Numbered from the stretch's first letter, positions 42,254 through 51,440 are shown. The stretch is 64,000 bases of DNA from Pseudomonadota bacterium (GCA_024228935.1 JAAESX010000168.1:1-64000); one strand, 5' to 3'. Numbers and translations are program-made. Notes: generated by a model not told the origin, from the sequence alone.

Positions 42254-43851
42254 CGTCCGGCCGGGCGCGGGAGCGGGGCGTCGTGGCGCGCGTTCGGGGT
42301 CAGGCGGAACAGCAGCAGGCCCTCGTCGGCGTGCTCGGCGGGGCCCACCACGGCCTCGATGCGGGCGAGCTCGCTGGCCGAGTCCACGCCACGCTCGAGC
42401 CAGCTGGGGTGGTACGCGAGCCAGGCGAAGCCGTGGCCCTCGAGGCAGCGGATGGTGCTCTCCCAGTCGTCGGCTCGGCCGAACGCGACCTCGGGCAGGT
42501 CCTCGAACGCGCTCGAGCCCACGTTGATGGCGACCGGGACCGGTTGTTCGTGCTCGGTCTGGGCCAGGAAGATCGGGCCTGGCGCCAGGCCGCGGCCCCA
42601 CAGGCGAGGGATCTCGACGATGGGACCGTCGACGTGCTCGTAGATGCCCGAGACCCGGGCATCGGTCGTGCCGACCAGCAAGGGGAGGGGCAGGGCGAGG
42701 GCGCGCTCGGCGACGCACAGGACGACGATGAGACCAGCGAGCCACCACTTGGGCCAGCGAGCGACCAGGCTCCCGACGCCGACGGCTGCGAGCGGTCCGA
42801 ACGCGGCCACCTGCTGCCAGATGGGCGGGAGCGCTCCGTACGCGGGCACGGTCCGTGCGAAGAGCAGATGGACGGGGTTCGGGAAGCCCTCGATGGTCGC
42901 GCCCATGGCCATCACGGCCGACAGGAGCCCGAGCGCGACGATGATCTTGATGCGGAAGCGCCCGACCGCGGCCCCTACCGTCGCGGCCACCAGAGGGACC
43001 CAGCCCAGGTAGACGATCTTGAGCAGGCGGTCGCCCTCGGCGGTCGCCTGCGTGTCTCCGGAGACGGCGAACGGGTCGAACAGGTTCGAGAGAGTCGCGA
43101 CGTCCAGGCTGGGCATGCCACCGAACGTGAGATCGGTGCGGCGGAGCTGGATCGAGGCGGACCACGAGTGCAGCGCCGCCTGGCGGACCAGCAGATAGAC
43201 CAGCCCGAGCGCGAGCCCGATGCCGAGGAGTGTGGGCAGCAAGACCTTCCAATGGACCCGCTTGCCATCGGGCGCGCGGAACCAGAGCGGGGCCCCGAGG
43301 ACGAGCAGGATGGCGGCGAACAGCCCATAGGCCTGACATCCCATCGTGCTGGCGGCCACGGCGGCCACGGCGGCCAGGCCCCAACGCCAGGACCCGTCGC
43401 GAGCCTTCAGGACGCCGAGCACCATGAGCGGGAAGATCCAGACCGTCAGGCGCTCGTGGACGCCGCTCTCGAGGGGGTAGCCGTACAGGTACGGGGCGCT
43501 CTGGGCGCAGAGCCCGGCGACCGTGGCGCCCAGGCGCGAGCCCGTGGCGTGCTCGGTGAGGAGCCAGGTGCTCAGGCCGATACCGAACAGGCTCAGGACG
43601 ACCCAGAGGTTCGCGGCGAACACCGGCCCTGCCACCAGCGACACCGGGCTCATGACGAGCGCGGGCACGAGCATGACGTCGAGCAACACGGCGCCGCCTG
43701 GGGCGTTCAGGAACGGCGTCTCGAGCGGATGCCCCTCGAACAGGCAGGCGAGCGTGTGCCAGAACGACCAGGCGTGCTTGTATACGTCGCCGTACGGGTC
43801 CCCGGGCAGGACGCTCGTGGGGCGCACGAGCACGCTCGCCATCGGGAGCAC
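42214..43851 (-). CDS. Multi-spanning GT-C-like membrane glycosyltransferase (paralogue 1)
   Basis: 545 residues from GTG 43851. The open frame extends upstream to a CTG at 43902 that overlaps the previous stop as CTGA; that longer form would complete the first membrane helix (FVALLVGAVLPMASVLV). Ten or so transmembrane helices follow. An acidic loop after helix 1 (PGDPYGDVYKHAWSFWH) and HPLETPFLNAPGGAVLLD fit the catalytic first outer loop of GT-C transferases that use lipid-linked sugars. The C-terminal soluble part has IYEHVDGPIVEIPRL and ECLEGHGFAWLAYHPSW-like text. It resembles the genes at 47385 and 49713. Sugar and acceptor are unknown. Confidence 0.7.
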   Translation of the reverse strand: MLPMASVLVRPTSVLPGDPYGDVYKHAWSFWHTLACLFEGHPLETPFLNAPGGAVLLDVMLVPALVMSPVSLVAGPVFAANLWVVLSLFGIGLSTWLLTEHATGSRLGATVAGLCAQSAPYLYGYPLESGVHERLTVWIFPLMVLGVLKARDGSWRWGLAAVAAVAASTMGCQAYGLFAAILLVLGAPLWFRAPDGKRVHWKVLLPTLLGIGLALGLVYLLVRQAALHSWSASIQLRRTDLTFGGMPSLDVATLSNLFDPFAVSGDTQATAEGDRLLKIVYLGWVPLVAATVGAAVGRFRIKIIVALGLLSAVMAMGATIEGFPNPVHLLFARTVPAYGALPPIWQQVAAFGPLAAVGVGSLVARWPKWWLAGLIVVLCVAERALALPLPLLVGTTDARVSGIYEHVDGPIVEIPRLWGRGLAPGPIFLAQTEHEQPVPVAINVGSSAFEDLPEVAFGRADDWESTIRCLEGHGFAWLAYHPSWLERGVDSASELARIEAVVGPAEHADEGLLLFRLTPNARHDAPLPRPAGRYGMSPAGSCPGM

Positions 43852-43898
43852 CGCCCCGACCAGCAGGGCGACGAACGGGCCGTGGCGGTCGAGGCGTC

Positions 43899-45389
43899 TC
43901 AGTACGGACTCAGAATCAGGTAGACGGCGCCGCGCATGCCGTCGTGGCCGTAGGCACTGACCAGTAGATCGTCGTAGCCGTCGCCGTCGACGTCGCCAGG
44001 ACCGGCCACCGCCGCGCCGGCGCGGTCGAGGTCCGTCTCGGAGTGGAACAGGTGGTGCGCGTCGTCCAGATCGTAGGTGCCGGACTCGAGCTGGTTCGCG
44101 TACCAGAGGTAGGCGGTGCCTCCCTCGTCGCCGGTGAAGAGGGCACCCAGCACGATGTCGTCGAGCCCGTCGCCGTCGACGTCTCCCGCGCTGTCCAGCG
44201 CGTCGCCGCTGTAGTCGTCGAGCACCATCCCGTCGAAGACGACGGTGGCGTTCTCGGGGTCGTGCACGCCGGGCTCGCCCAGGTCGCTTGCGAGGTACAG
44301 GTAGGTGTGGCCCTTGCTGTCCTCGGTGCCGTACGAGCCGTGCGCGCCGATGAGGATGTCATCCAAGCCGTCCCCGTCGACGTCGCCGGCGCCGTTCACC
44401 GAGCGGCCCAGCGACATCCAGTCCCGTGGTCCGTACCAGACGTAGGCGACGTCGTCCGCCGAGCCGCCGTGCAGGCCGCCCAGCTCGAGGTAGGCCGCGC
44501 CCGGCACGACGCCATCGCCGTCCGCGGTCCAGGCCCCCATGAGCACGTCCGAGATGCCGTCACCGTCGACGTCTCCGACCTGGGACACGTCCATGCCCAG
44601 GTTGTCGGTCTGGGCCTCGCCGGACACGCAGGCCGCGGCGGTCGAGTCGAGCGTCCCCGACGAAGGCGCGTTGCCGTCGATCTGGCAGACGCGCCCGGTG
44701 CCGTTGTTCCACCCCATGGCGCCGATGAGCAGATCGGGGTGGCCGTCGCCTGTCACGTCCTTGCCGCCGTCGATGGCCCGGCCCAGGTATTCATGCGCGG
44801 CCTGGCCGCGGATGACGACGTCCACGTCCTCGAGCGGATGTGATCCTTCCTCGAAGCTGCTGCTGTAGATGAGGTAGGCGGCGCCGGACGCTTCCTCGTC
44901 CTCGTTTCGGTAGGCGCTGACGAACAGGTCGCCCAGTCCGTCGCCGTCGATGTCTCCGGCCTCGGCCAGGTCCCGTCCGGCGTGGTCGTCCTCGCCCTCG
45001 CCGTACCACTTGTACCGGACGTCGGCGATGTTCATGGAAGGCGCCTGCATGTCGGCCGCCGTGACCAGGTAGACCTTGCCCGCGTCCGGCCCGCCCTCGT
45101 CGTCGAACCGCCCGGTCATCAGCATGTCGGGCAGGTCGTCCCCGTCCACGTCGCCGACGCCGGTCACGCGCCAACCGAACCAGTCCGGCGGGTTGAAGCC
45201 CGCGTCGTCCTTCGACTCGCCGTAGAAGATGACGTCCGCGTCCGCGAGCTGAGCCGGAAAGGCGGGCGGGGGAGATGTGTCGACCGGGCTGTCGGACGCG
45301 CTGTCGACGGAATCCGCGATGCTGTCCGGTGGCCCGGTGTCGGGGATGGTGTGGTCTGGGCGTGTGCAGGCGAGCAGGGCGAAGAGCAT
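43899..45389 (-). CDS. FG-GAP seven-bladed propeller lipoprotein
   Basis: 496 residues from ATG 45389. The leader MLFALLAC is lipidated and followed by an acidic Asp/Ser/Pro linker (DSIADSVDSASDSPVDTS). Seven FG-GAP blades carry calcium loops: DVDGDDLPDMLMTGR, DIDGDGLGDLFVSAY, DVTGDGHPDLLIGAM, DVDGDGISDVLMGAW, DVDGDGLDDILIGAH, DVDGDGLDDIVLGAL and DVDGDGYDDLLVSAY. That is a complete integrin-alpha-type propeller, probably a surface adhesin or scaffold. It lies 10 nt downstream of an SGNH gene. TAGGCT just before its ATG may give it an extra internal promoter. Confidence 0.9.
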   Translation of the reverse strand: MLFALLACTRPDHTIPDTGPPDSIADSVDSASDSPVDTSPPPAFPAQLADADVIFYGESKDDAGFNPPDWFGWRVTGVGDVDGDDLPDMLMTGRFDDEGGPDAGKVYLVTAADMQAPSMNIADVRYKWYGEGEDDHAGRDLAEAGDIDGDGLGDLFVSAYRNEDEEASGAAYLIYSSSFEEGSHPLEDVDVVIRGQAAHEYLGRAIDGGKDVTGDGHPDLLIGAMGWNNGTGRVCQIDGNAPSSGTLDSTAAACVSGEAQTDNLGMDVSQVGDVDGDGISDVLMGAWTADGDGVVPGAAYLELGGLHGGSADDVAYVWYGPRDWMSLGRSVNGAGDVDGDGLDDILIGAHGSYGTEDSKGHTYLYLASDLGEPGVHDPENATVVFDGMVLDDYSGDALDSAGDVDGDGLDDIVLGALFTGDEGGTAYLWYANQLESGTYDLDDAHHLFHSETDLDRAGAAVAGPGDVDGDGYDDLLVSAYGHDGMRGAVYLILSPY

Positions 45390-45396
45390 CGCCGGC

Positions 45397-45402
45397 AGCC
45401 TA
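45397..45402 (-). promoter_or_regulatory. -10 box TAGGCT, possible internal leaderless promoter
   Basis: TAGGCT on the minus strand straddles the stop codon of the upstream gene and ends 7 nt before ATG 45389. No Shine-Dalgarno sequence is present. Confidence 0.4.
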
Positions 45403-46554
45403 GCGGATCTTCAGCGCGTCGTCGACGACCGGCGCCAGGATCTCGGCGACGGCCTCGTGGCCCGGAATCGCGTAGTGAACGCTGTCCGCGTAGAGCTCCC
45501 GCGGCTCGATGCCTTGGCCCTTCGCGCGCAGCCCAGCGGCGACGTCGGCCAGGTGGGCTCCCTCCTCGGCGGCGACCGTGCGGATGAGCTCGACGGTCTC
45601 CCGGTCGGCCCGCAGGGGGAGTGGGTCCCGGTCGCGGGCGTCGTCCAGGGCGTCCAGGGCGTTGTTCTTCAGGCCGTGGAGCCAGGCGACGTCAGGACAG
45701 TCGCTGTCCTCGTACTCCGCAGCGACCGCCTTCGGATCGACCCCGCTCCAGTCGACCGAGTGGCCGTGGGCACGCAGCCCCAGCCGCTCGAGGGTCTCGG
45801 GGCAGGTCCAGTCGAGCGACGGCTCCCAGGCATTCGAGGCGACCGTGGCGACGACGACCTCGGCCCCGGCCGCGCGGGAGCTCCGGATCATGCGGCGCAG
45901 TCGGGACTCGAAGCCATCCCGGATTCGCAGTCGCTGGTCCGCGTCGACCGTCCACTTGCCCTGGAGCTCCGGCGTCGGCACCGCGAACTCCCGGGGCGCC
46001 AAGGTGGTGTCGAGCACCTGGAACATCGCCAGCCGTCCCAGGACCGAGCGGGCCTTGTAGGTCCAGACCGATCGCGAGTCGCCGTAGCGGTGGAAGAACA
46101 CCGCGTTGCCCAGGTCGTTGTGGCCCGTGTAGATCACGACGACATCGGGCTCGAGGACGAGCGCGTCCTCGATGACGCTGACCAGGTGACCGCTGTCGAG
46201 CCCGGGCGCGCCGAGGTTCTGGACGTCCACCCGAAGCAGGCGTCCGAGCACGCCGGGCGCCTCCTGCTGGAGGCTGAGCCGGTCGGCGCCGCCGCCGTGC
46301 ACGCTGCTGCCCCCGAACATCAGCACCCGAGGGCCCGAGGCCTCGAGCGGCACGGCCGGAACGGTGAACGGGCCCTGGTAGTTGGGGACCAGCCCGTCGG
46401 CGGTCTCGGTGAAGTTCTCGGTGCTCCCGTCCGGCATGCGCACGACGAGCGCCGGCTCTGGAGGTGGGCCGATCAAGCGCAGCCCGATCTCGCACACGAG
46501 CAGGACCCCGACCGCGACCAGGACACCCAGTCCGAGCTTCCGTCCGCGCTTCAC
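45400..46554 (-). CDS. SGNH/GDSL hydrolase with N-terminal anchor
   Basis: 384 residues from ATG 46554. A hydrophobic anchor (LGLGVLVAVGVLLVCEIGL) is followed by a hydrolase domain with VLMFGGSSVHGGGADRLSLQ (block I Ser), DVQNLGAPGLDSGHLV (block II Gly), VVVIYTGHNDLGNAV (block III Asn) and LYADSVHYAIPGHEAVAEIL (block V Asp/His). All four blocks are intact. The blocks I and III wording (GGSS, GHND) is close to the enzyme at 37665, so they may be paralogues. The ATG overlaps the stop of the lipoprotein at 46551 (ATGA). Confidence 0.86.
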   Translation of the reverse strand: MKRGRKLGLGVLVAVGVLLVCEIGLRLIGPPPEPALVVRMPDGSTENFTETADGLVPNYQGPFTVPAVPLEASGPRVLMFGGSSVHGGGADRLSLQQEAPGVLGRLLRVDVQNLGAPGLDSGHLVSVIEDALVLEPDVVVIYTGHNDLGNAVFFHRYGDSRSVWTYKARSVLGRLAMFQVLDTTLAPREFAVPTPELQGKWTVDADQRLRIRDGFESRLRRMIRSSRAAGAEVVVATVASNAWEPSLDWTCPETLERLGLRAHGHSVDWSGVDPKAVAAEYEDSDCPDVAWLHGLKNNALDALDDARDRDPLPLRADRETVELIRTVAAEEGAHLADVAAGLRAKGQGIEPRELYADSVHYAIPGHEAVAEILAPVVDDALKIR

Positions 46555-47372
46555 TCGTCGGCCGCCGGCTCCGGAGTGTCCAGGGGCGGTCCCACGGCAC
46601 CGTCGGGCGGTCCGAGGGGGCCGCCGTCGAGGTTCGCCGGTCCGCCGGGCTGTCCGCCGGTCGGCGGGCCGTCGCCAGGAGGTCCGTCGGGGGGAGGGCC
46701 TCCCGGAGCGTCGCCGCCCTCTGGAGGCGCGCCCAACGGAGCTCCACCTGGAGCATCCCCGCCCATTCCACTACCGGGGGGAGGTCCGCCTGCTCCACCG
46801 GGAGGCTCGCCGCCCGGAGCGTCACCGGGGGGAGGGCCGCCGGCGCCGCCACCGGGAGCGCCCCCCATCCCGCCGCCGCCGCCCATGCTGCCGCCGCCGA
46901 GCTTCTTCGCGAGCGAGCCGAACTCCGTGCTGTCGCTGACGTGGAACTCGAGCTCACCGATGTCGTCGGTGCCGATGGTCAGGCCGTCGTCGATGACCCC
47001 GGCCGGGTCGCTTCCGACCGGGCCCTTGCCGGTGGTGTCGACGTACGCGACGAGGTGCAGCTTGCCGACGCCCTGGGGCACGCTGAGGCTCAGCGGGCCC
47101 GGGCTCAGCGCCTGCGTGTGGACCAGGCGGAGATCGCCGTCGACGTCGCCCAGGACGTCGAGTCGGAGCTCTCCTTCCTGTTTGGTGTCGACAGTCACGG
47201 CGCCGGAGAGGGTCACCGAGGCTGCGTCGGCCACGTCGAAGCGAACCTCTTCGCGGGCGTAGTCGTGCGAGGCCTGGCCGCCCTTCTTCCCGCCGAGCTC
47301 GACGGTGCCCGCGGTGTCTGCGGGGAGGCAGGCGGTGAGCAGGAAGACAAAGGAGACGGGAGTCCAGCGCAT
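46551..47372 (-). CDS. Lipoprotein with long Gly/Pro-rich tail
   Basis: 273 residues from ATG 47372. The leader MRWTPVSFVFLLTAC is lipidated. Residues about 20-155 make a beta-rich domain (EEVRFDVADAASVTLSGAVT, GKLHLVAYVDTTGKGPVGSD). Residues 160-273 are low complexity: repeats of GGAPGGGAGG, PPPGDAPGGEPP and similar, with almost no charged or hydrophobic residues apart from Asp. The tail could cross or coat a wall or polysaccharide layer. The same strand pattern continues with the SGNH gene (ATGA overlap). Confidence 0.75.
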   Translation of the reverse strand: MRWTPVSFVFLLTACLPADTAGTVELGGKKGGQASHDYAREEVRFDVADAASVTLSGAVTVDTKQEGELRLDVLGDVDGDLRLVHTQALSPGPLSLSVPQGVGKLHLVAYVDTTGKGPVGSDPAGVIDDGLTIGTDDIGELEFHVSDSTEFGSLAKKLGGGSMGGGGGMGGAPGGGAGGPPPGDAPGGEPPGGAGGPPPGSGMGGDAPGGAPLGAPPEGGDAPGGPPPDGPPGDGPPTGGQPGGPANLDGGPLGPPDGAVGPPLDTPEPAADE

Positions 47373-47384
47373 GGAAGGAACCTA

Positions 47385-49154
47385 TCAGGGTGGGTCGGTG
47401 GGACCGGCCAGTTCGTCGGTGGTGTCGACCTCGGCCAGCGGGCACTCGAGCCAGCTCGGTACGGACTGCGGCTCCGGGGTCCAGACGGCCATGTTCGCCG
47501 TGTCCACGTCGGGCGGCCCGAGCGCGGCGCCGAGCAGCCAGGAGAGCTGGACGTGGGCGTCCGGCAGGCGGTCCCGATGCAGGACGACCGCGCCGTAGCC
47601 GGCCTCGACCAGGCGGTTCTCGTCCCAGGACCCGCAGCCGCGGATTCCGCGGCCGAAGTCGGCGCGCTCGGGGGGATCGCCGGCCTTCACCTGGTCGATG
47701 ACCTCGAGCGCCTGCTGGACCACCCAGCTCGAGGCCCGGACGTCCTCGATCTCCTGGGACTCGGAGATGGGTCGGCCGTGGGCCAGCTGCCAGACCATGT
47801 AGAAGTCGTCGAGCGGGAGCTGCAGGACCGCGCCTTCGGGGGCGGTCTCCAGTGCGGTCATCAGCTCGGGCGGCGGCCGGGGGTCGAAGGCTCCTCCGTG
47901 CACACCGGCGGGGCGGCGATCGGCGCCGTGGTCGATGGCGACGCCCATCAGGAGGAGTACGAAGAACTGGACGTGAAGTGTTGGGAATCGTTGGAACAAC
48001 TCCCGAAGCGCGTAGCCGCCAGACAGCGCCAGCGGCAGCGTCACCCAGATGCCGAGACGGCACCATCCCCAGATGAACCGCAGCGGGGGAATCAGGTCCT
48101 CGACCCACCACGCGGGGAGGCGGATCGGGTCGGTCATCAGCTCGCTCGGCTCCTGGGTCCAGACCAGGAACGGGCCCAGGCTCAGGACCAGGAGCGCGAC
48201 GGCCAGGCCGAGCCAAGGGCGGGCCGCCTTGTGTCGGATGGCGCCCGCGATGCCCGTGATGAGCAGGACGGTGCCTGGGTAGGCGGCCAGGTCGGCGCCG
48301 GGCAGGCCCTGCTCGCCGCTGAACGGGAGCAGGAGCTGGGGCGGCGTGCAGATGCCCATGTGCTCGCTGACGCGCTGCTCCTCGCCCATGATCGGCGGCG
48401 GGTACTCGAGGAGCGCGAACAGCGCCGGCAGCACCGGCAGCAGCGCGACGACCCCGACCCCGGTCAGGACCACCATCCGGCGAGTCCAGGTGGTGCCCTT
48501 GCTGCGCGAGGCGAGCGCCAGCGCCACGGGCGGCTCGAGCAGGAGCAGCCAGGCCGCGAGGTACCAGCCCCCCAGCGCGATGGCGGCGATCGACAGCCCG
48601 GCGGCCAGCCCGTGCCACCAGCGGGCGTCGGCGTCCAGCGCACGCATCAGCAGGTACCAGTGGAGCGCCAGCCCCATGCCCGGCAGGAACTCGGTGCGGC
48701 CCAGGTACGGCGTCGCCAGGAGGTACGGCGTCGTCGCCACCGCGAAGGCCGCGAACAGCGCCGGCAGGCCCGGCCCGACCAGGCGACGAGCCAGGAGCCA
48801 GGTGCCGAAGCCGCCGATGAGGGTCCACCCGACGTGCACGAGGTTGTACCCGAGGGTCGCGCCGGCGACGCCACCGACCAGCGTGTGTGCGGGCAGGAAG
48901 AACACCAGGTTGATGGGGTCCATCAGGTGCCGCGTGTACCCGGTGGGGTGGTCGAGCTCGAGGTGGGCGACGAACGGGCCCCACTCGCCCAGGTGCTCGG
49001 CGGTCCCCCACAAGCCCCAGAAGTGGCGAGGCCCTTCCGAGCGGACCGCGCCGATGGCCAGCCCCAGCGGATCTGCGGCGATTGGCCGGAGCATCAACGC
49101 GACCGCGGCGAGCAGCAGACACGCCAGGAGGAGCCGCTCGTTGCGGACGCTCAC
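47385..49154 (-). CDS. Multi-spanning GT-C-like membrane protein (paralogue 2)
   Basis: 589 residues from GTG 49154, overlapping the stop of the previous gene (GTGA). The first helix is LLLACLLLAAVALML. The first outer loop has HFWGLWGTAEHLGEWG and LELDHPTGYTRHLMDPINLV, with acidic residues placed as in GT-C enzymes. About ten helices follow (GWTLIGGFGTWLLARRLVGP, MVVLTGVGVVALLPVLPALF). The soluble C-terminus includes APEGAVLQLPLDDFYMVW, the same phrase type as VIEIPRL or ILQVPLATHP in its paralogues, and seems a shared C-terminal fold. Likely a transferase using lipid-linked sugars; substrate unknown. Confidence 0.7.
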   Translation of the reverse strand: MSVRNERLLLACLLLAAVALMLRPIAADPLGLAIGAVRSEGPRHFWGLWGTAEHLGEWGPFVAHLELDHPTGYTRHLMDPINLVFFLPAHTLVGGVAGATLGYNLVHVGWTLIGGFGTWLLARRLVGPGLPALFAAFAVATTPYLLATPYLGRTEFLPGMGLALHWYLLMRALDADARWWHGLAAGLSIAAIALGGWYLAAWLLLLEPPVALALASRSKGTTWTRRMVVLTGVGVVALLPVLPALFALLEYPPPIMGEEQRVSEHMGICTPPQLLLPFSGEQGLPGADLAAYPGTVLLITGIAGAIRHKAARPWLGLAVALLVLSLGPFLVWTQEPSELMTDPIRLPAWWVEDLIPPLRFIWGWCRLGIWVTLPLALSGGYALRELFQRFPTLHVQFFVLLLMGVAIDHGADRRPAGVHGGAFDPRPPPELMTALETAPEGAVLQLPLDDFYMVWQLAHGRPISESQEIEDVRASSWVVQQALEVIDQVKAGDPPERADFGRGIRGCGSWDENRLVEAGYGAVVLHRDRLPDAHVQLSWLLGAALGPPDVDTANMAVWTPEPQSVPSWLECPLAEVDTTDELAGPTDPP

Positions 49155-49711
49155 AGGAGCCGGAGCGCCTCGACCTGGGCCGAGAGCTCGCTCGTGTCCA
49201 CGCCGGCGGCGTCGAGCTCGGCCAGCAGGGCACGCTCCTCGAGCAGCAGCGCTGCGACCCCGATGACGGGCGGCGCCTGGGCGTCCATCCGTCGAGCCAT
49301 CCGAGCGAGGTCGAGGCAGCGGCCGGCGTGCTCGTCGCCGGCGACATCCGCCATGGCGGTCCACGCGTCGGGCGCGCCCACGAGATGAGCTCGCAGCGCC
49401 GCCGAGCCGTCGTCGAGGTCCTGCTCAGGAGGCTCGAAGTGCGGCACGTCGACCGGGATCTCCTCGACCCCATCGCCGAGCGGGGGCAACGCGTCGGGGC
49501 CGGGAGGGGGCAGGTCGCCGACCGGGATCTCGGGCTCCTGGAGCTCGCCGTCGGGCGGGCCGACCGGGCCGGTGGTCTCGCCGATGGGCTCCTCGCCGGG
49601 GGGCTTCATCCCGGCCTTGTGACCATCGTCGCCGGGCAGCAGGTAGAGCACGCCGTAGCCCACGACCAGGCCGGTCACGAAGGTCATCACGGTCGTCGTG
49701 CGCGAGGCCAT
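49151..49711 (-). CDS. Small membrane-anchored protein, unknown function
   Basis: 186 residues from ATG 49711, one base after the stop of the upstream gene and with GGAG seven nt before it. One N-terminal membrane segment (TVMTFVTGLVVGYGVLYLLP) leads to a Pro/Glu/Gly-rich stretch (about 35-100) and a small helical domain (AWTAMADVAGDEHAGRCLDL, LLLEERALLAELDAAGVDTS). The Pro-rich part may span the periplasm. It sits between two GT-C-like genes in one operon, so it may be a scaffold for them. Confidence 0.7.
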   Translation of the reverse strand: MASRTTTVMTFVTGLVVGYGVLYLLPGDDGHKAGMKPPGEEPIGETTGPVGPPDGELQEPEIPVGDLPPPGPDALPPLGDGVEEIPVDVPHFEPPEQDLDDGSAALRAHLVGAPDAWTAMADVAGDEHAGRCLDLARMARRMDAQAPPVIGVAALLLEERALLAELDAAGVDTSELSAQVEALRLL

Positions 49712-49712
49712 C

Positions 49713-51440
49713 TCAGAGCTCCGGTCCGATAGCGACGCCATCGAGGGCCCAGATCACGACCTGGGGCCCGTTCCAGAACGGCTCGCCCAGGTACGCGGTC
49801 ACCGCGGCCTGGGCCTGGACGTCGTGCTCGTTCTGGCGATGCGGGTACATCATCACGTAGTGGTAGCCGCCGGTGTCCTCGAGCGTCCACGGCTGCAGGG
49901 GCTCGCGCCGAGTGGGCTTCTCCTTCCAGAGCCGCTCCATCTCGGACCACAGCGGGACCGAGCGCTGGCGCTCCTCGTAGCCCTTCGTCCGCACCCCGCT
50001 CATCTGCCACGCGATGCCGCCGTCGATGGGCTGCTGGTGGTACGCCTGCCAGCCGACCAGCGAGTTCGGGTGCGTCGCCAGCGGGACCTGGAGGATGGGG
50101 TGCTTCTCGTCCATCGCCGCCAGGTGCGCGAAGATCTCCGGGACCTCGACCACCCGCTGGATCTCGATGGGCCGCTCGTACCCGCCCTGCAGGATGAGGT
50201 TGTTGTCGAGGGCCTGGAGACCGCCGAACACGACCAGGAAGGCCGGGGCCGCGGGCAGTCGAGGGATGCCCCAGGCCGCCACGATGCCGCTCGCCGCCAG
50301 AGGCACGGCCTGCCAGCGGTACGGCCACCAGAAGCGCGGCCAGCCGGGCAGGTAGTTCAGCCACGCCTGGGGCAGGGGGACCCAGCGCTCGCCAGCGAAC
50401 AGGTAGGGGATGTCGGGGCCGCTCATCAGCCAGGGGCCCAGCGCCAGCACAGCTCCGGCCAGGCCGAGCAGCGCGACCCACCGGATGGGGCCCTGACCTC
50501 GCCAGACTCCGAGCAGCAGCACCGGAGCCGTCATCAGCGGGAGGGCGGTGCAGGGCTCGCGCTGCAGGCCGGCGAGCGAGCCCATGAACGACGTCGGCAT
50601 CATCAGCGCGTTGTGGGTCTGCACCCACTCGGTCTCGCCGCCGATCTGCTCGGTCACGCCGCCGATGACCTCGGGCGCGGTCATCGTGCTGATGAACACC
50701 GGCAGCATCAGCGGGAGCACCATCGCGACGCCGATGACAGCGACCAGCGTCAGGTCGATGAACGTCTGCTTCGTGAGCTTGCGCTGGGCGAGCCAGCCGA
50801 TCGCGAGCACGATGGTCAGGAAGCCCAGGAAGTAGCCGTAGAACCAGTAGATTGCCGCGGACATGGCCAGCGAGGCTGCGCAGATCAGTCGGGGCTTCCA
50901 GGTGCCCGGGTTCCGCTCGAGCAGCACCAGGCCGCCGAAGTAGATGGCCAGTGGCGCCCAGAGCGCTTGCTGTGGTCGACCCCAGCTGCCCTCGAAGAAC
51001 GAGTACGCGCAGGTCGAGCCGACCACGACGCCCGCTGCGGCCCCGATCCAACTGCCCGAGACGACCCGTCCGGCCCAGCCACAAGCCAGCCCGTTGAGCA
51101 CCAGGATGCAGAAGATCATGACGTTCATGGACTGCAGCGGATCGAACATCAGCGGCAGCGGGAAGAACATCGCCTCGACCGTGAAGCTCCACAGGACCAG
51201 CGTCGTGTCCTGTCCCTCGGGCCAGTTCAGGTAGGGCACGTGCAGCGGCCAGCGGAGCTCGGCGATGGCCTGGGCGACCGCCGTCGGCCACCAGATGCCG
51301 GTGGTCGTGTCCGGATGGTCGATGGGGGCGCCGACGTGCGTCGCGGTCTGTGTGATCGCCGGGAACGTGGCCGCGGCCGCGAGCAGGAGCGCAAGAGCCG
51401 CCAAGGCCAGGAACGCCAGCGCGGTCCTGGACGAGCTCAC
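49713..51440 (-). CDS. Multi-spanning GT-C-like membrane protein (paralogue 3)
   Basis: 575 residues from GTG 51440, which overlaps the upstream stop (GTGA). The first helix is TALAFLALAALALLLAAAAT. The first loop DHPDTTTGIWWPTAVAQAIA and PYLNWPEGQDTTLVLWSF carries the acidic and aromatic residues expected of the GT-C catalytic loop. About eleven helices follow, with GSWGRPQQALWAPLAIYFGG in the middle. The soluble C-terminus has KHPILQVPLATHPNSLVGWQ and VVIWALDGVAIGPEL. Overall similar to the other two large membrane proteins, so the operon holds three diverged paralogues. Confidence 0.7.
   Translation of the reverse strand: MSSSRTALAFLALAALALLLAAAATFPAITQTATHVGAPIDHPDTTTGIWWPTAVAQAIAELRWPLHVPYLNWPEGQDTTLVLWSFTVEAMFFPLPLMFDPLQSMNVMIFCILVLNGLACGWAGRVVSGSWIGAAAGVVVGSTCAYSFFEGSWGRPQQALWAPLAIYFGGLVLLERNPGTWKPRLICAASLAMSAAIYWFYGYFLGFLTIVLAIGWLAQRKLTKQTFIDLTLVAVIGVAMVLPLMLPVFISTMTAPEVIGGVTEQIGGETEWVQTHNALMMPTSFMGSLAGLQREPCTALPLMTAPVLLLGVWRGQGPIRWVALLGLAGAVLALGPWLMSGPDIPYLFAGERWVPLPQAWLNYLPGWPRFWWPYRWQAVPLAASGIVAAWGIPRLPAAPAFLVVFGGLQALDNNLILQGGYERPIEIQRVVEVPEIFAHLAAMDEKHPILQVPLATHPNSLVGWQAYHQQPIDGGIAWQMSGVRTKGYEERQRSVPLWSEMERLWKEKPTRREPLQPWTLEDTGGYHYVMMYPHRQNEHDVQAQAAVTAYLGEPFWNGPQVVIWALDGVAIGPEL

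Noticed and set aside
46464..49388. Plus-strand open frame of over 900 codons opposite the GT-C operon
   Set aside because: Low-complexity Arg/Gly/Asp sequence without motifs; the minus-strand genes have clear membrane helices, lipoboxes and coupled starts.
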